Shown: positions 9,401 through 18,503, counted from the first letter of the stretch. The stretch: DNA of 64,000 bases from Luteibacter anthropi (GCF_011759365.1 NZ_JAARLZ010000003.1:310001-374000), one strand, 5' to 3'. Numbers and translations: made by a program. Notes: generated from the sequence alone by a model not told the origin.

Positions 9401-10241
9401 GCCCGCCCAGGAGCAGCCGAAGCCGACGTCCGAACTCGACGCCCCGGCCCGCGGCCTCCTGCCGGAAGCCTCCGAGCCCTCGAAGGCTGTCGAGCCAGTG
9501 ATCGCCACCGCACCCGTGGCCGCCGCCGAGAAGGCTGAAGTAGCGACGCCGCACGCTTCTACCGCGGAGCAGAGCCAGGCCGCCCCGGCTGCGCTCGCAC
9601 CGGTCGTGGCCCGTGATGCTGAAAAGCCCGTAACGGTGGAAGTTGCAAAGACCGAGGTGAAGGAAGTCCAGGCTCCGACGGCAGACGTCAAGGCATCTGT
9701 TGCTCCGACGGCGCCTGCGCAGGAAGCCCCGGCGACAGACGCTCCGAAGGTCTCGGTACAGGACGCTCCGGCCGCCGACGTCCAGAAGGCTTCCGAACAT
9801 GGCGCCCCGGTTGAGGAAGCCTCCACGGCTCACGCTACGGAAGCACCCAACGCCCAGGCACCGGTCGCGCCAGCCCCTGAAGCTCCGAAGGCTCACGCAC
9901 AGGAAGCTCAGGTAACCCAAACGCCTGTCGTGGAAACCCCGGCTGCCCCAGTCAAGCAGGTCGCCTCCGAAAAGGCTGCCGATGAGGCAGGCCATGTGGA
10001 AGACGAATCCGCGAAGCCTGTCGCTGCCGCCCCGGCCGCATCCCCTGAAGAGTCGGCATCGGCTACGGCATCGGTAACACCGAAGTCGCCCGAAGCGTCG
10101 AACGTGTCGCACGTATCCCACACGCCGGCGTCTTCGTCGGAGAAGTCGGGATGGACGCCGCCTACCCAGGGCGACCTGCTGACCCGTCCGCGCCATGAGT
10201 CGCACGGTGGGGATTCGTCGCCGCGGGATGCCCAGTCGTAA
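6492..10241 (+). CDS. rne: ribonuclease E
   Basis: This 1249-aa endoribonuclease organises the RNA degradosome on the inner membrane. The N-terminal catalytic half (about 1-510) contains the S1 domain ([27 protein letters not shown] split by the S1 insertion), the DNase I-like site with [11 protein letters not shown] and IVIDFIDMD (Mg-binding Asp residues), and the Zn-link [10 protein letters not shown] short amphipathic segment [15 protein letters not shown] near residue 560 is a good membrane anchor. The remaining ~680 residues are low-complexity Arg/Gln- and later Ala/Pro/Glu-rich, with [10 protein letters not shown] as an RNA-binding region. It is longer than E. coli RNase E (1061 aa) because of an expanded Ala-Pro-Glu tail. 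Confidence 0.97.
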   Translation: MKRMLINATQREELRVAIVDGQNLYDLDIEIPSREQKKANIYKGRITRVEPSLEACFVDYGAERHGFLPLKEIAREYFNPNAEGKSNIRELLKEGQEIIVQVEKEERGNKGAALTTFISLAGRYMVLMPNNPRAGGVSRRIEGEDRQALKEAMEHLNVPDEMGLIVRTAGMGRDAEELQWDLDYLLQLWKSISAAANSQKAPFLIYQESKLFIRALRDYLRNDIGEILIDEESLFKDARDFVQQVMPNNLRKLKLYQDPTPLFSRYQIETQIESIFERNVRLPSGGSIVIDQTEALTAIDINSSKATKGSDIEETAFNTNLEAATEIARQLRIRDAGGLIVIDFIDMDSPRHQREVEERLKDALKADRARVQIGRISRFGLLEMSRQRLRPSLGEATQIVCPRCEGHGHIRSVESLALSTLRLIEEHAMKENTGQVLVQAPPSVANFLLNEKRASIVEIELRHSVHVVVVADDKLETPHLEITRIREADMGEHSKPSYERTTPVLATPLPKMGQMLGSGEQPLVTGVVPASPAPIRDETPDATPVAQPARQPAAAAKPSGGFFSRLFGALFGGGSAQPTPAAQPATSPRRDESRPGGRNERNGRRDERRGEGRGKSGDPQRQGPRNKDNAPQGKGQQQAKGNKAQGQPQGKGQQAEDKNRQKDTQPSQGRQGGRNEQDKNPQQAGNENRRQQQPRGERVPQADKAEKVTEKADKAATPAQPVQPRAEKAPAQAPVVDEKLLVAGAAAATVAATTAEATAATSEVENTESVAADGTKEAGEGGQRRRRGRRGGRRRRRQEDGAQGASVDGAAGADDLDDEEGEDNTPITARDSDSVPPVFDTAEAATHAFKVEAPKTEATRPAVESTDDDDKVPSALTLPSLPKLPPIPGSTAAAQVTSVAISSEPVATPAESADLRTTERRQTESNAPLKNESPAPAVATPVEATVPAAPAVVEAKAEETKPVVAAPAPTPAQEQPKPTSELDAPARGLLPEASEPSKAVEPVIATAPVAAAEKAEVATPHASTAEQSQAAPAALAPVVARDAEKPVTVEVAKTEVKEVQAPTADVKASVAPTAPAQEAPATDAPKVSVQDAPAADVQKASEHGAPVEEASTAHATEAPNAQAPVAPAPEAPKAHAQEAQVTQTPVVETPAAPVKQVASEKAADEAGHVEDESAKPVAAAPAASPEESASATASVTPKSPEASNVSHVSHTPASSSEKSGWTPPTQGDLLTRPRHESHGGDSSPRDAQS

Positions 10242-10255
10242 AGGTTGAGGGATAG

Positions 10256-10407
10256 CGGTCGCGCGCAAGGCGCGCTCCTACAAGGAGCGCGCCGAGCAGA
10301 CATCAGATCAAGCACCCCGCCCGCGCCACACCACCACCCTGCGCACGACCGACCGGCACCCCACACGCCCCGACACCCCTGTAGGAGCGCGCCTCGCGCG
10401 CGACCGG
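10256..10407. repeat. REP palindromes, inverted pair
   Basis: Two REP copies lie downstream of rne. The first reads inverted, ending CTCCTAC at 10281; the second is direct, starting GTAGGAGCGCGCC at 10381. They belong to the same family as the pairs at 2426 and 5075. An extra GGAGCGCGCC fragment follows the first copy. Confidence 0.8.
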
Positions 10408-10484
10408 CAGATGGGCACGACCCAATCAGGCAGAGTGACGGCCCCGCATACCAGCTGCATCCCGAATAAGCCGCTCCACCAACA

Positions 10485-10516
10485 AAAACGCCGGGCATTG
10501 CCCGGCGTTTTTGTTT
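10485..10516. terminator. bidirectional Rho-independent terminator
   Basis: A perfect hairpin, AAAACGCCGGGCA / TGCCCGGCGTTTTT, with an A run on one side and a T run on the other. It lies between the convergent rne and gacA-like genes and can serve both. Confidence 0.9.
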
Positions 10517-10534
10517 ACTCACGACAGCAACGAA

Positions 10535-11188
10535 TCAGCTGCCAACCTGATGATTATGCGTATCAAGCAGCCCATGCACCGTCATGAGATGAGCCAGCCC
10601 CACCACATGATCGACGTGCAGCTTTTCCATCAACCGCTGCTTATAGGTGGAAACCGTCTTCGGACTGAGATTCAGCCTTTCACCAATGGACGTGAGCGGC
10701 ATACCACGCACCAGCATCATGGAGACTTCCATCTCACGGGTGGACAAGGTATCGAACGGCGAATCGGAGCCATCGAGCGTCGCCAGCGCGAGCTGCTGGG
10801 CCACCGTGGGCGCGAGGTAACGCCGGCCGGATGCCACCTGCCGGACGGCACTCAACAGCTCATCGGCGGAGCACCCCTTCGTGAGATACCCCAGGGCACC
10901 CGCATCGAGCAGCCGCTTGGGGAAACGCGCATCGTCCACCACCGTGAGGATCACGATGTTGGTACGAAGCTTGGCCCGGATCACACGCTCCGTAAGCTCG
11001 ACGCCACTCATCCCTGGCATGTGGACGTCTACCAGGGCGATATCCGGCGCCTGGGAACGAATCAGGCGCAGGCCCTCCTCGGCCGACGATGCTTCTCCTC
11101 GAATCCGGATGTCTGCCTGTTGCTGCAGGATCATCCGGAAACCGGTCCTGACCAATTCATGGTCATCGACCAAAACTACGTTAATCAT
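10535..11188 (-). CDS. gacA: GacA/UvrY-type response regulator
   Basis: This 217-aa two-component response regulator has a receiver domain (VVLVDDHELVR acidic pocket, phospho-acceptor Asp in ALVDVHMPGMSG, Lys in GYLTKG) and a C-terminal LuxR-type helix-turn-helix (LSTREMEVSMMLVRG, NLSPKTVSTYKQRL). TVVDDARFPKRLLDAGALGYLTKG and the SPFDTLSTRE linker follow the GacA/UvrY pattern. GacA normally responds to the GacS/BarA kinase and activates small Csr/Rsm RNAs. Unlike many gammaproteobacteria, uvrC does not follow it here. Confidence 0.85.
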   Translation of the reverse strand: MINVVLVDDHELVRTGFRMILQQQADIRIRGEASSAEEGLRLIRSQAPDIALVDVHMPGMSGVELTERVIRAKLRTNIVILTVVDDARFPKRLLDAGALGYLTKGCSADELLSAVRQVASGRRYLAPTVAQQLALATLDGSDSPFDTLSTREMEVSMMLVRGMPLTSIGERLNLSPKTVSTYKQRLMEKLHVDHVVGLAHLMTVHGLLDTHNHQVGS

Positions 11189-11440
11189 CTGAAGCCCTCC
11201 CTGGGCCGACCGTACTTCTGAACGCCTCCCACCGGAGGCGCGCAGCCTGCGAACACGTACAATGCCAGATGTGCAGGCGAGACAACCAGCGCAGGTCTAT
11301 GATCGGGTGGGCGAGCGACGGCATGTAGTGGGGTTACCCCTCACTCCCTGGGCGGAAAAACCAGAGGCTATTGTCATCCTCTTCCCGGCTCGTGTGTGAG
11401 GGCTTTCTGACAGCGCGCTCTCCGGACGTTCAGGACCCTG

Positions 11441-11620
11441 CTAACGCCGCGTGGGCACGGAAGACCGCTGCCGATGGGCAGCCCTCACAGCCATCCACCG
11501 GCGAAAGAACACGATGCCCGCCAGGATGACAATGGCCGGCCCCCATTTTCCGCCAGCCGCCTCCGCCAGCAACCGGCTCGCGGCCAGGGCGCCCAGACTA
11601 TTCTTATGATCATGCGCCAT
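11441..11620 (-). CDS. small putative membrane protein
   Basis: A 59-aa open frame starting MAHDHKNSLGALAASRLL with one hydrophobic segment (WGPAIVILAGIVFF) and a basic tail. No family is recognised. An in-frame ATG 18 bp upstream would give a 65-aa version. The flanking 11,189-11,440 contains nothing I can assign. Confidence is low because only length, composition and the single membrane helix support it. Confidence 0.35.
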   Translation of the reverse strand: MAHDHKNSLGALAASRLLAEAAGGKWGPAIVILAGIVFFRRWMAVRAAHRQRSSVPTRR

Positions 11621-11757
11621 GGCGGCCCCCTCCTTCATGAGGGCTCCAGCCTTGCGTGCCGTCGATAGGCAGGGCGTGAAGGGGATGCCGACTCCATGTG
11701 CACGTCACGGCTTTCGGCGTCGTATGATTGCCGTCAGTTCAACTCCCCCACCCCGCC

Positions 11758-11982
11758 GTGCCCAGAAGCCTGACCGACTACCTCCCGTGGATCGCCATCG
11801 TGCTGGCGGTGATCGTCGCGGCTGTGTATTTCGACACGCAGTCCAGGGCGCCGGAACCGGACACCTACGAGAGCTGCATCGCCCGGCTCACGGCCACCGA
11901 CCAGAGCGAGGCCGATCGCGCACTCAACCGGTCGATCTGCGCAGGCAAGCCCAAGGCCCCCGCCAGCAGCAGCACCCGATAG
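11758..11982 (+). CDS. small membrane-anchored hypothetical protein
   Basis: A protein of about 74 aa with one N-terminal transmembrane helix (YLPWIAIVLAVIVAAVYF) and a short periplasmic tail containing two Cys (SCIARL, SICAGK) that could form a disulfide. The GTG at 11758 leads directly into the helix; an in-frame ATG at 11728 is the alternative. Not recognised as a named family. It lies 86 bp upstream of the histidine phosphatase gene on the same strand. Confidence 0.5.
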   Translation: MPRSLTDYLPWIAIVLAVIVAAVYFDTQSRAPEPDTYESCIARLTATDQSEADRALNRSICAGKPKAPASSSTR

Positions 11983-12068
11983 GCTCCGGTTTATCCGACC
12001 GAAAGGGTCCGGAAAGAGGCGCAGCGCGCAAATAGCCGCACTTCACCTCCCTTATGGATTCGTGTCGC

Positions 12069-12686
12069 ATGCGCCTGACTCCGGCCTTCGCCCTTATCGC
12101 GCTTTCCTGCCTCCCTTCTGCTGCCGCCCTCGCTGCGAGCAAGCCCACCACGGAAACCATCGTCTTCATGCGCCATGGCGAGAAGCCGGACGGCGGCTAT
12201 GGCCAGCTGGACTGCCAGGGACTGAACCGCTCGCTCGCCCTGCCCGATGTACTGATCGGTCGCTACGGCCAACCGGCGGCGATCTTCGCTCCGGACCCGG
12301 GCGCCACGCAGGTCTCCGACCCCGCCGGCAAGTTCGACTACATCCGCCCCCTGGCCACCATCGAGCCCACGGCGATCCGCCTGGGCATGCCGGTGAACGT
12401 GCCCTATGGCTTTACCGACATCAGCGACATGAAGGATGTGCTGCTGGGTTCCGACTTCCGGTCGAGCACGATCTTCGTGGCCTGGGAACACAAGCAGCTG
12501 GTCAAGCTGGTGAAGAAGATCGTCAAGGACAGCGGAGGCGACGACAGCATCGTGCCCAAGTGGCCGGACAGCGATTTCGACAGCCTCTACGTACTGACCC
12601 TGGTGCACGACGGCAAGACCACCACGGCCAGCCTGCACCAGGACAGCGAAGGCCTGAACGGCCTTTCGCAGACCTGCCCCCGCTAG
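12069..12686 (+). CDS. secreted histidine phosphatase-family protein
   Basis: This 205-aa protein has a Sec signal peptide (AFALIALSCLPSAAALA) and the phosphohistidine motif FMRHGEKPDGG typical of the histidine phosphatase superfamily. A second conserved region, IFVAWEHKQL, may supply the other active-site His. The expected role is periplasmic hydrolysis of a phosphate ester; the substrate is unknown. The start at 12069 gives a compact signal peptide; an ATG at 12054 is also in frame. A terminator follows 28 bp after the stop. Confidence 0.8.
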   Translation: MRLTPAFALIALSCLPSAAALAASKPTTETIVFMRHGEKPDGGYGQLDCQGLNRSLALPDVLIGRYGQPAAIFAPDPGATQVSDPAGKFDYIRPLATIEPTAIRLGMPVNVPYGFTDISDMKDVLLGSDFRSSTIFVAWEHKQLVKLVKKIVKDSGGDDSIVPKWPDSDFDSLYVLTLVHDGKTTTASLHQDSEGLNGLSQTCPR

Positions 12687-12714
12687 GACCACAAGCCAGC
12701 AGGTACGATTACCA

Positions 12715-12741
12715 AAAAGCCCCTGCATCAGGGGCTTTTTG
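12715..12741. terminator. Rho-independent terminator
   Basis: AAAAAGCCCCTG / CAGGGGCTTTTT hairpin just downstream of the histidine phosphatase gene. The symmetrical A and T tracts could also stop the convergent minus-strand MTHFR-like transcript. Confidence 0.88.
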
Positions 12742-12817
12742 CTTGCTGACGGTACCATCGGGCAGCAGATGTCCCAATGGACCAGACCAAAGCGCTACCC
12801 GTGGCGGGCCAATGACA

Positions 12818-13702
12818 TCATGGTGCCGTTCCCTTACGTGCCCGGTAGCGTCCTATCCACTCCACGGACTGTGCGACGCCCCCAAAGGGGAAAAAGTGCA
12901 GCTGCACGTCACCATGGGCTGCCGTGAGGCCAGCCGCCAGGCGATCCACGAAGTGATCGGGCCCTGCCGTGCCGAGCAGCCTGCCAAGTGACAGGCCATA
13001 GCTGGCCCACATGGAGGCGCATGCACTCACGCCGCATAAAGCGGCATAACGCGCGAGCACCGCCACACCCGCAGGGCCGGGCACGCCCACGCGTACGGGA
13101 TGCGCGATGCCGCGCTCGCGCAATGCGCCCAGCCAGGCCAGGACAAGGTCGGCGTCAAAGGCGAACTGCGTGATGATCAAGGGAGCCATGCCGCGACTGA
13201 CGATGGCCTGGTACTTGCGTTCGAGGACATCCCAGCGATCGGCCTCGCTCATGATCGAATGGCCGTCTGGATGGCCACCTACTCCAACCACCTTGATGCC
13301 GGCGCGCTCGAAAACGCCCGTTTCAATCAACGAGTAGCTATCGGCGAACGGCCCCTTGGGAGTCGCCGGATCTCCTGCAATGACAAAGCACCGTTCGATG
13401 CCACCCTCGACGACCGCGCGCTGGATAAAGGCTTCCAGCTCGACACGCGAGGCAATGCGGCGAGCAGCAAGATGCGGCATCGGCTGGAAGCCCAGCTCAC
13501 GAATGGTGCGGATGGCTGCAAGCCGCGCGTCGTTGCTCTCGCCCGGCAGCCAGGGAACGGAAACCATGGATCCGCGCGGTATACCTGCGGCGTTCGCTGC
13601 CAGGATGGGCACGGCCCTCGCACTGACTTCCAGCGAATAGCCGTCTGTAAGGCTAAATGCCGTTACGGGCTTATCGATGTAAATCAAGGGGTTTACCTTC
13701 AA
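12818..13702 (-). CDS. methylenetetrahydrofolate reductase-like protein
   Basis: This 294-aa protein has the (beta/alpha)8 organisation and sequence feel of the MetF/MTHFR family: MVSVPWLPGE, FQPMPHLAARRI, CFVIAGDPATPKGPF, VGVGGHPDGH, FAFDADLVLAWL and IAHPVRVGVPGPAG. MetF reduces methylene-THF to methyl-THF with FAD. This one is divergent from housekeeping MetF and is transcribed away from the flavin reductase/mesX/mesD operon, with a short AT-rich shared promoter region (13,703-13,826). The linkage suggests it handles a C1 or methyl donor for that cluster, which is inference. Confidence 0.75.
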   Translation of the reverse strand: MKVNPLIYIDKPVTAFSLTDGYSLEVSARAVPILAANAAGIPRGSMVSVPWLPGESNDARLAAIRTIRELGFQPMPHLAARRIASRVELEAFIQRAVVEGGIERCFVIAGDPATPKGPFADSYSLIETGVFERAGIKVVGVGGHPDGHSIMSEADRWDVLERKYQAIVSRGMAPLIITQFAFDADLVLAWLGALRERGIAHPVRVGVPGPAGVAVLARYAALCGVSACASMWASYGLSLGRLLGTAGPDHFVDRLAAGLTAAHGDVQLHFFPFGGVAQSVEWIGRYRARKGTAP

Positions 13703-13826
13703 AGCACAGAGTGGCGGCCATTCATATGACTCAAGCTCATAGATGGGTGAATTTTAACCATTTTATTTCATGGCCGCCCGTCGATAGCATCAAACGACGT
13801 TGCCCACTCCCTCTTCCGGAGCGGCC

Positions 13827-14438
13827 ATGCCCTCACTCGCCGGGTCTTTGAAGAACATGACACGTCCCCTCCGTGCCGTAGCCGTCTCTGGCGGACTACA
13901 GCGCCCCTCACGCGCTGCCACGCTGGCAATGCACCTGCTCGGGCTGATCGGCAACGAGGTCCCGTGCGAGCAGCACCTGGTGGAACTGGGAGTACTCGCA
14001 CCGCACCTTTCCGGCGCGATCTGGCGCACCCAGCTCCCGGTCGCGGTGGAACGGGAACTCGTGGCCGTTGAGCAAGCGGACATTCTGGTCGTGGTGACGC
14101 CCGTGTTTCGCGGCTCCTACACGGGATTGTTCAAGCATTTCTTCGATTTCATCGGTCAGGATGCCTTGGTGGACAAGCCGGTCCTGCTGGCCGCCACCGG
14201 CGGAAGCGAGCGCCACGCCCTGATGATCGATCACCAGCTGCGCCCGCTCTTCAGCTTCTTCCAGGCACGCACATTGCCTTTGGGCGTCTACGCGACCGAG
14301 GCGGATTACGTCGACTATCAGGTCCGGAACGAGGCCCTGATCCAGAGGACCAGGCTGGCTATCGAACGCGCCATGCCCTTGCTCGACCTGACCCACGGTG
14401 CACTACGGACGCGTGTCGCTGATGTCGTCGCCGCCTGA
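13827..14438 (+). CDS. NAD(P)H-dependent FMN reductase (SsuE/MsuE-like)
   Basis: This ~203-aa flavodoxin-like reductase shows AVAVSGGLQRPSRA (phosphate-binding loop), VVVTPVFRGSYTGLFKHFFD and LLAATGGSERHAL, the pattern of SsuE/MsuE FMN reductases. Such enzymes feed reduced flavin to an oxygen-dependent partner. Here it leads the operon containing mesX and mesD, whose methionine-forming activity is known to depend on oxygen and MesX, so it probably provides their electrons. Start candidates are 13827 and 13857; both have a plausible purine-rich ribosome site. Confidence 0.82.
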   Translation: MPSLAGSLKNMTRPLRAVAVSGGLQRPSRAATLAMHLLGLIGNEVPCEQHLVELGVLAPHLSGAIWRTQLPVAVERELVAVEQADILVVVTPVFRGSYTGLFKHFFDFIGQDALVDKPVLLAATGGSERHALMIDHQLRPLFSFFQARTLPLGVYATEADYVDYQVRNEALIQRTRLAIERAMPLLDLTHGALRTRVADVVAA

Positions 14439-14512
14439 CGGGCGCATCGTGGCCCGTAGCGGGTCACGGACAGATTCACCATTTATCGCAGAACCTTACG
14501 GTGCCAGGCCCT

Positions 14513-15496
14513 ATGAACAACGCATTTGCATTCAGTATCAAGACCACGTGCTTCGACGAAAACTACCATCCTGCGGAAAGCACGCGCGCAACGACCAATT
14601 TCGCCAATCTGGCCCGGGGCGAAAGCCGTCAGGAGAACCTGCGCAATACCCTGCGGATGATCGACAATCGCTTCAATAACCTGGCGCACTGGGACAACCC
14701 CGGCCAGGATCGCTACTCGGTAGAACTCGACATCATTTCCGTGGAAATGGCCATCGACACCGCTGCCGGCGGTGATGCGTTCCCGTTGATCGAGATCCTG
14801 AAGACAAAGATCGTCGACAAGAAAACCAACCGCTCCTTTGAAGGCATGGTCGGGAACAACTTTTCTTCGTATGTGCGTGACTACGATTTCAGCGTGCTGC
14901 TGCCAGAGTACAACCGCGACCGTCCCACCTTCGGCGCTCCCGATGACTTCGGTGACTTGCACGGCAAGCTGTTCAAGCACTTCGTGAACTCGGACGTCTA
15001 CAAGGCGAACTTCCACAAACCGCCTGTCATCTGCATAAGCGCGTCAAGCAGCAAGACCTATCACCGCACGGGCGTACAGCACCCGATACTCGGTGTCGAA
15101 TACGAGCAGAACGAATTCTCTTCGACGGACCAGTATTTCGCGAAGATGGGGCTTCAGGTGCGCTTCTTCATGCCGCCGAACAGTGTCGCTCCCCTGGCCT
15201 TCTACTTCCTCGGAGACCTGCTGGCCGATTACTCCAGCCTTGAGCTGATCAGCCTGGTCAGCACCATGGAAACCTTCCAGAAGATCTACCGTCCCGAGAT
15301 CTACAACGCCAACTCGGCGGCGGGCCCGTTATATCAACCCAGCCTGAAGCATCAGGATTATTCATTGACCAAGATCGTCTACGACCGCGAGGAGCGTAGC
15401 CAGATGGCCGTCAAGCAAGGCAGGTTCACGGAAGAGCATTTCATCAAGCCCCACAGGCAGGTCCTTGAAAAATGGGCAGCCGAGTGCGCTCTCTAA
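14513..15496 (+). CDS. mesX: MesX (DUF1852), partner of methionine synthase MesD
   Basis: This 327-aa DUF1852 protein has a well conserved, mostly soluble sequence (SIKTTCFDENYHPAESTRATTNF split, TYHRTGVQHPILGVEYEQNEFSSTDQYF split, FIKPHRQVLEKWAAECAL). DUF1852 proteins are the MesX partners required, with oxygen, by the MesD family of folate-independent methionine synthases. The gene ends 25 bp before mesD and follows the flavin reductase by 74 bp. The ATG at 14513 begins the conserved sequence; an in-frame GTG lies 12 bp upstream. Confidence 0.85.
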   Translation: MNNAFAFSIKTTCFDENYHPAESTRATTNFANLARGESRQENLRNTLRMIDNRFNNLAHWDNPGQDRYSVELDIISVEMAIDTAAGGDAFPLIEILKTKIVDKKTNRSFEGMVGNNFSSYVRDYDFSVLLPEYNRDRPTFGAPDDFGDLHGKLFKHFVNSDVYKANFHKPPVICISASSSKTYHRTGVQHPILGVEYEQNEFSSTDQYFAKMGLQVRFFMPPNSVAPLAFYFLGDLLADYSSLELISLVSTMETFQKIYRPEIYNANSAAGPLYQPSLKHQDYSLTKIVYDREERSQMAVKQGRFTEEHFIKPHRQVLEKWAAECAL

Positions 15497-15521
15497 TCCA
15501 TCAGAAAAATCATTATCTTTC

Positions 15522-16550
15522 ATGAAGAAACTACTCCCCACCTCTACCGCCGGCAGCCTGCCCAAGCCTTCCTGGCTGGCCCAGCCTGAAAAACTCTGGT
15601 CCCCCTGGAAATTGCAAGATGAAGAGCTTGCCGAAGGCAAGCGGGATGCCCTTCGTCTCTCCCTGCATGAGCAGCAGCTGGCAGGCATCGACATCGTCAG
15701 TGACGGCGAGCAGACCCGCCAGCATTTCGTCACCACGTTTATCGAGCATCTGAGTGGCGTCGACTTCGAGAAGCGCGAGACTGTCCGCATCCGTGATCGC
15801 TACGACGCCAGCGTGCCGACCGTCGTGGGCGCCGTGAGCCGGCCGCGTCCCGTTTTCGTTGACGACGCCCGTTTCCTTCGCCAGCAGACCCGTCAGCCCA
15901 TCAAATGGGCCCTCCCCGGTCCCATGACGATGATCGACACCCTATACGACAACCACTACAAGAGCCGCGAAAAGCTCGCCTGGGAGTTTGCAAAACTCCT
16001 GAACCAGGAAGCCCTCGAACTGGAGGCTGCCGGCGTCGACATCATTCAATTCGACGAACCGGCGTTCAATGTCTTTTTCGATGAAGTCAACGACTGGGGC
16101 GTTGCCGCCCTGGAACGTGCCATCGAAGGGCTCAAGTGCGAAACAGCCGTGCACATCTGCTATGGCTACGGCATCAAGGCGAACACTGACTGGAAAAAGA
16201 CGCTGGGCTCCGAATGGCGCCAGTATGAAGAGTCGTTTCCCAAGCTGCAGAAATCGAAGATCGACATCATTTCCCTGGAATGCCACAACTCCCATGTGCC
16301 CATCGACCTGATCGAACTCGTTCGCGGCAAGAAGGTCATGGTAGGGGCCATCGACGTGGCGAGCGATACCATCGAAACAGCGGAAGAAGTCGCCGCCACC
16401 CTGCGCAAGGCACTGCGCTTCGTCGATGCCGACAAGCTCTATCCGTCCACGAATTGCGGCATGGCACCACTCGCCCGCCAGGTGGCCAGGGGCAAGCTCA
16501 ACGCACTCAGCGCCGGGGCAGATATCGTCCGCGCCGAACTCTCTGCCTAG
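15522..16550 (+). CDS. mesD: MesD-type core methionine synthase (MetE C-terminal domain)
   Basis: This 342-aa protein corresponds to only the catalytic C-terminal half of cobalamin-independent methionine synthase MetE. The zinc-ligand positions are visible: His and Cys in AVHICYGYG, Glu in ISLECHNSH and Cys in STNCGMAPL. It lacks the N-terminal half that binds polyglutamyl methyl-THF, as expected for folate-independent core synthases. Adjacent DUF1852 (mesX) identifies it as the MesD class, which needs oxygen. GPMTMIDTLYDNHY and DIIQFDEPAFNVF are family hallmarks. The methyl donor of MesD is not established. Confidence 0.87.
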   Translation: MKKLLPTSTAGSLPKPSWLAQPEKLWSPWKLQDEELAEGKRDALRLSLHEQQLAGIDIVSDGEQTRQHFVTTFIEHLSGVDFEKRETVRIRDRYDASVPTVVGAVSRPRPVFVDDARFLRQQTRQPIKWALPGPMTMIDTLYDNHYKSREKLAWEFAKLLNQEALELEAAGVDIIQFDEPAFNVFFDEVNDWGVAALERAIEGLKCETAVHICYGYGIKANTDWKKTLGSEWRQYEESFPKLQKSKIDIISLECHNSHVPIDLIELVRGKKVMVGAIDVASDTIETAEEVAATLRKALRFVDADKLYPSTNCGMAPLARQVARGKLNALSAGADIVRAELSA

Positions 16551-16700
16551 TCATCCTTGCCGCACCGATGCGCCGGACGTCCAGACCATGGGCTGATTCC
16601 ACGGTTTGGACGTCCATTTAGCGGGTGGGATGTGCTTGGCATAAAAACGCCAACCCATGAAGTAAGATGGTCTTTTTTCAGTCATCCATCGAAACTGATC

Positions 16701-17600
16701 ATGCTAGAGCGTGGACATCTCACCATCCTCAGGGCCGTCGAGGAGCAGGGCTCCCTGACCAAGGCGGCCGAGTTCCTTTGCCTCACCCAGTCGGCATTGA
16801 GCCACACCATGCGCAAGCTGGAGCGGGAGCTGGGCACGGAACTGTGGTTGCGCCAGGGCCGCTCCATGCACCTGACCCAGGCGGGCGAATACCTGCTGGC
16901 AGTTGCCAATCGCCTGCTTCCCCAGTTCGAGCTGGCGGAGACCCGCCTGCGCCAGTTCGCCCAGGGCGAGCGCGGCACACTGCGTATCGGCATGGAGTGC
17001 CACCCCTGCTACCAGTGGCTGCTGAAGATCGTGTCGCCCTACCTCAAGGCATGGCCGGAGGTTGATGTCGACGTGAAACAGAAGTTCCAGTTCGGCGGCA
17101 TCGGCGCGCTCTTCGGCCACGAGATTGATCTGCTTGTCACGCCGGACCCGCTTTACAAAACGGGGCTCCATTACGAACCGGTGTTCGACTACGAGCAGGT
17201 GCTGGTGGTGAATCACTCCCATCCACTGGCTGGCGAACCCTGGCTTCGCCCCGAGCAGTTGTCCAACGAAGTGCTCATCACCTACCCCGTGACCCTCGAC
17301 CGGCTGGATATCTACAGCCAGTTCCTGCAACCGGCGGGCATCAGCCCCCGGAAGCAGAAAGCGATCGAAACCACCGACATCATGATGCAGATGGTGGCCA
17401 GCGGCCGGGGCGTCGCGGCACTGCCCCGCTGGCTTGCCGAGGAATACGCCACAAAGATGCCCCTGGTGGCCTTGCGCATGGGCAACCATGGCATCGCCAA
17501 GCAGATCCATCTGGGTGTTCGCGAGGCCGATATGGGCGTCGACTATGTCAAGGCGTTCTTCGAGCTGGCCCGGGCCCACGGGCGAGCGCAGGTTCCTTAG
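16701..17600 (+). CDS. LysR-family regulator, MetR-like
   Basis: This 299-aa LysR-type transcription factor has an N-terminal winged helix-turn-helix (TILRAVEEQGSLTKAAEFLC, LTQSALSHTMRKLERELG) and a C-terminal periplasmic-binding-protein-like effector domain (TLRIGMECHPCYQWL). HPCYQWL is typical of MetR, whose co-inducer is homocysteine. Position just downstream of mesD supports control of this methionine cluster. The ATG at 16701 follows an AT-rich 150-bp gap that probably holds its promoter and operator. Confidence 0.85.
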   Translation: MLERGHLTILRAVEEQGSLTKAAEFLCLTQSALSHTMRKLERELGTELWLRQGRSMHLTQAGEYLLAVANRLLPQFELAETRLRQFAQGERGTLRIGMECHPCYQWLLKIVSPYLKAWPEVDVDVKQKFQFGGIGALFGHEIDLLVTPDPLYKTGLHYEPVFDYEQVLVVNHSHPLAGEPWLRPEQLSNEVLITYPVTLDRLDIYSQFLQPAGISPRKQKAIETTDIMMQMVASGRGVAALPRWLAEEYATKMPLVALRMGNHGIAKQIHLGVREADMGVDYVKAFFELARAHGRAQVP

Positions 17601-17652
17601 CCGTCGGCTATGCATCTAACGACGGGCCATGTGCCAGGGAAACTGCGGGGCG

Positions 17653-18176
17653 TCACCCCAACAAGGCAACGTTCTGATCAATGCGACGTTGAATCATGTC
17701 TAGCGAGTCGCGTGTAATCGCCTGCGGAAAAAGTTCGTTGGCGATGCCTTTAAACCGGCCTGCCACGTCACGGATGCTGTCGATGATGCTGGCAGCGATC
17801 GTCTCCGGAATTTCGGCTTCCCTGGCAAGCCTGAGCATGGCTGCACGAGTAATCGCCAGCGCTTCGCCCATCACGTCCATCTGGTGATATCCGCCCGGCC
17901 CTTCGCAGAACGTCACGTCATAAGCGGGAGCGAGCCTCCATCGCCCCTCCGGCGACATGAGGTAGGCGAAGTTCTTCGGGTGGGGAAGCCCCCGCGTAAC
18001 GCTGGTCCATTCAGCGGCAGCGTATACGACGCCAGCTCCAGTCCCCTTTGCCTTGCCTCGTCGCTGTATTCGAACACGACCTGAGGACGACCATTGATAG
18101 CCGTGGTAGACACCAACGTGCCCCACCGCCATCGCTCGCCCCAGCCTTCGTAGTAGACGTTCACCTGCTCAGGCAT
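17653..18176 (-). pseudogene. hipA: hipA kinase-toxin remnant with internal deletion
   Basis: Two pieces of a HipA-type Ser/Thr kinase lie in different frames. The N-terminal ~60 residues (VNVYYEGWGERWRWGTLVS, PLNGPALRGGFPT) start at the ATG at 18176. The C-terminal ~105 residues (HPKNFAYLMSPEGRWRLAPA, YHQMDVMGEALAI) end at 17653. Roughly 250 residues including the catalytic Asp/ATP-binding core are missing, with the junction near 17,975-18,000. The start overlaps the hipB stop by 8 bp, so operon coupling is preserved. The product cannot be an active kinase. Confidence 0.85.
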
Positions 18177-18486
18177 GGCCGGATTTCTTCTTGATGCGCT
18201 GGCGACTGGCGCTGTGTTCGTAGCGCCGGATGTCCTCGATGCTATCCAGCCTGGGCAGGAAAAGGCCCTCAAGCTCCTGGGCCCGGCCAAGAACCATGGC
18301 GACGCGAACGACGGTCTCGAACCCCACGTTGCGCCCGGACTCCAGATTGGACACGGTGTTGGTGCCGACGCCCGCCCGAGCAGCCAGTTCGGCCTGCGTC
18401 ATCTGCTGGGCGAGCCGCTCCATACGCAGCCGCTGGCAAAGCCGATGAACGATTTCGCTCGATGTACTGAAGCTTAAATCCATCAT
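18169..18486 (-). CDS. hipB: HipB-like antitoxin, XRE-family DNA-binding protein
   Basis: This ~105-aa Cro/CI-type helix-turn-helix protein has MTQAELAARAGVGTNTVSNLESG as its DNA-binding core (quoted here only as family signature parts MTQAELAARAGVG and NTVSNLESG). It is upstream of and overlaps the decayed hipA, the usual antitoxin-toxin order. Two consecutive ATGs (18486 and 18483) are possible starts. The antitoxin is intact although its toxin is destroyed, so it may persist as a stand-alone repressor. A perfect 7-bp inverted repeat lies immediately upstream as candidate operator. Confidence 0.83.
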   Translation of the reverse strand: MMDLSFSTSSEIVHRLCQRLRMERLAQQMTQAELAARAGVGTNTVSNLESGRNVGFETVVRVAMVLGRAQELEGLFLPRLDSIEDIRRYEHSASRQRIKKKSGHA

Positions 18487-18503
18487 ATGGGCCGCCAAAT
18501 TCG

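Noticed and set aside
6390..10268. A 1292-codon open frame antisense to rne
   Set aside because: It mirrors the GC-rich third-position pattern of rne; composition is Arg/Gly/Leu-rich without motifs, and rne is unmistakable on the plus strand.
10314..10480. Short repetitive CACCAC/CACCCC stretch considered as a CRISPR or tandem array
   Set aside because: No regular repeat-spacer period; it is simply biased sequence between REP copies. No CRISPR array is seen anywhere in the window.
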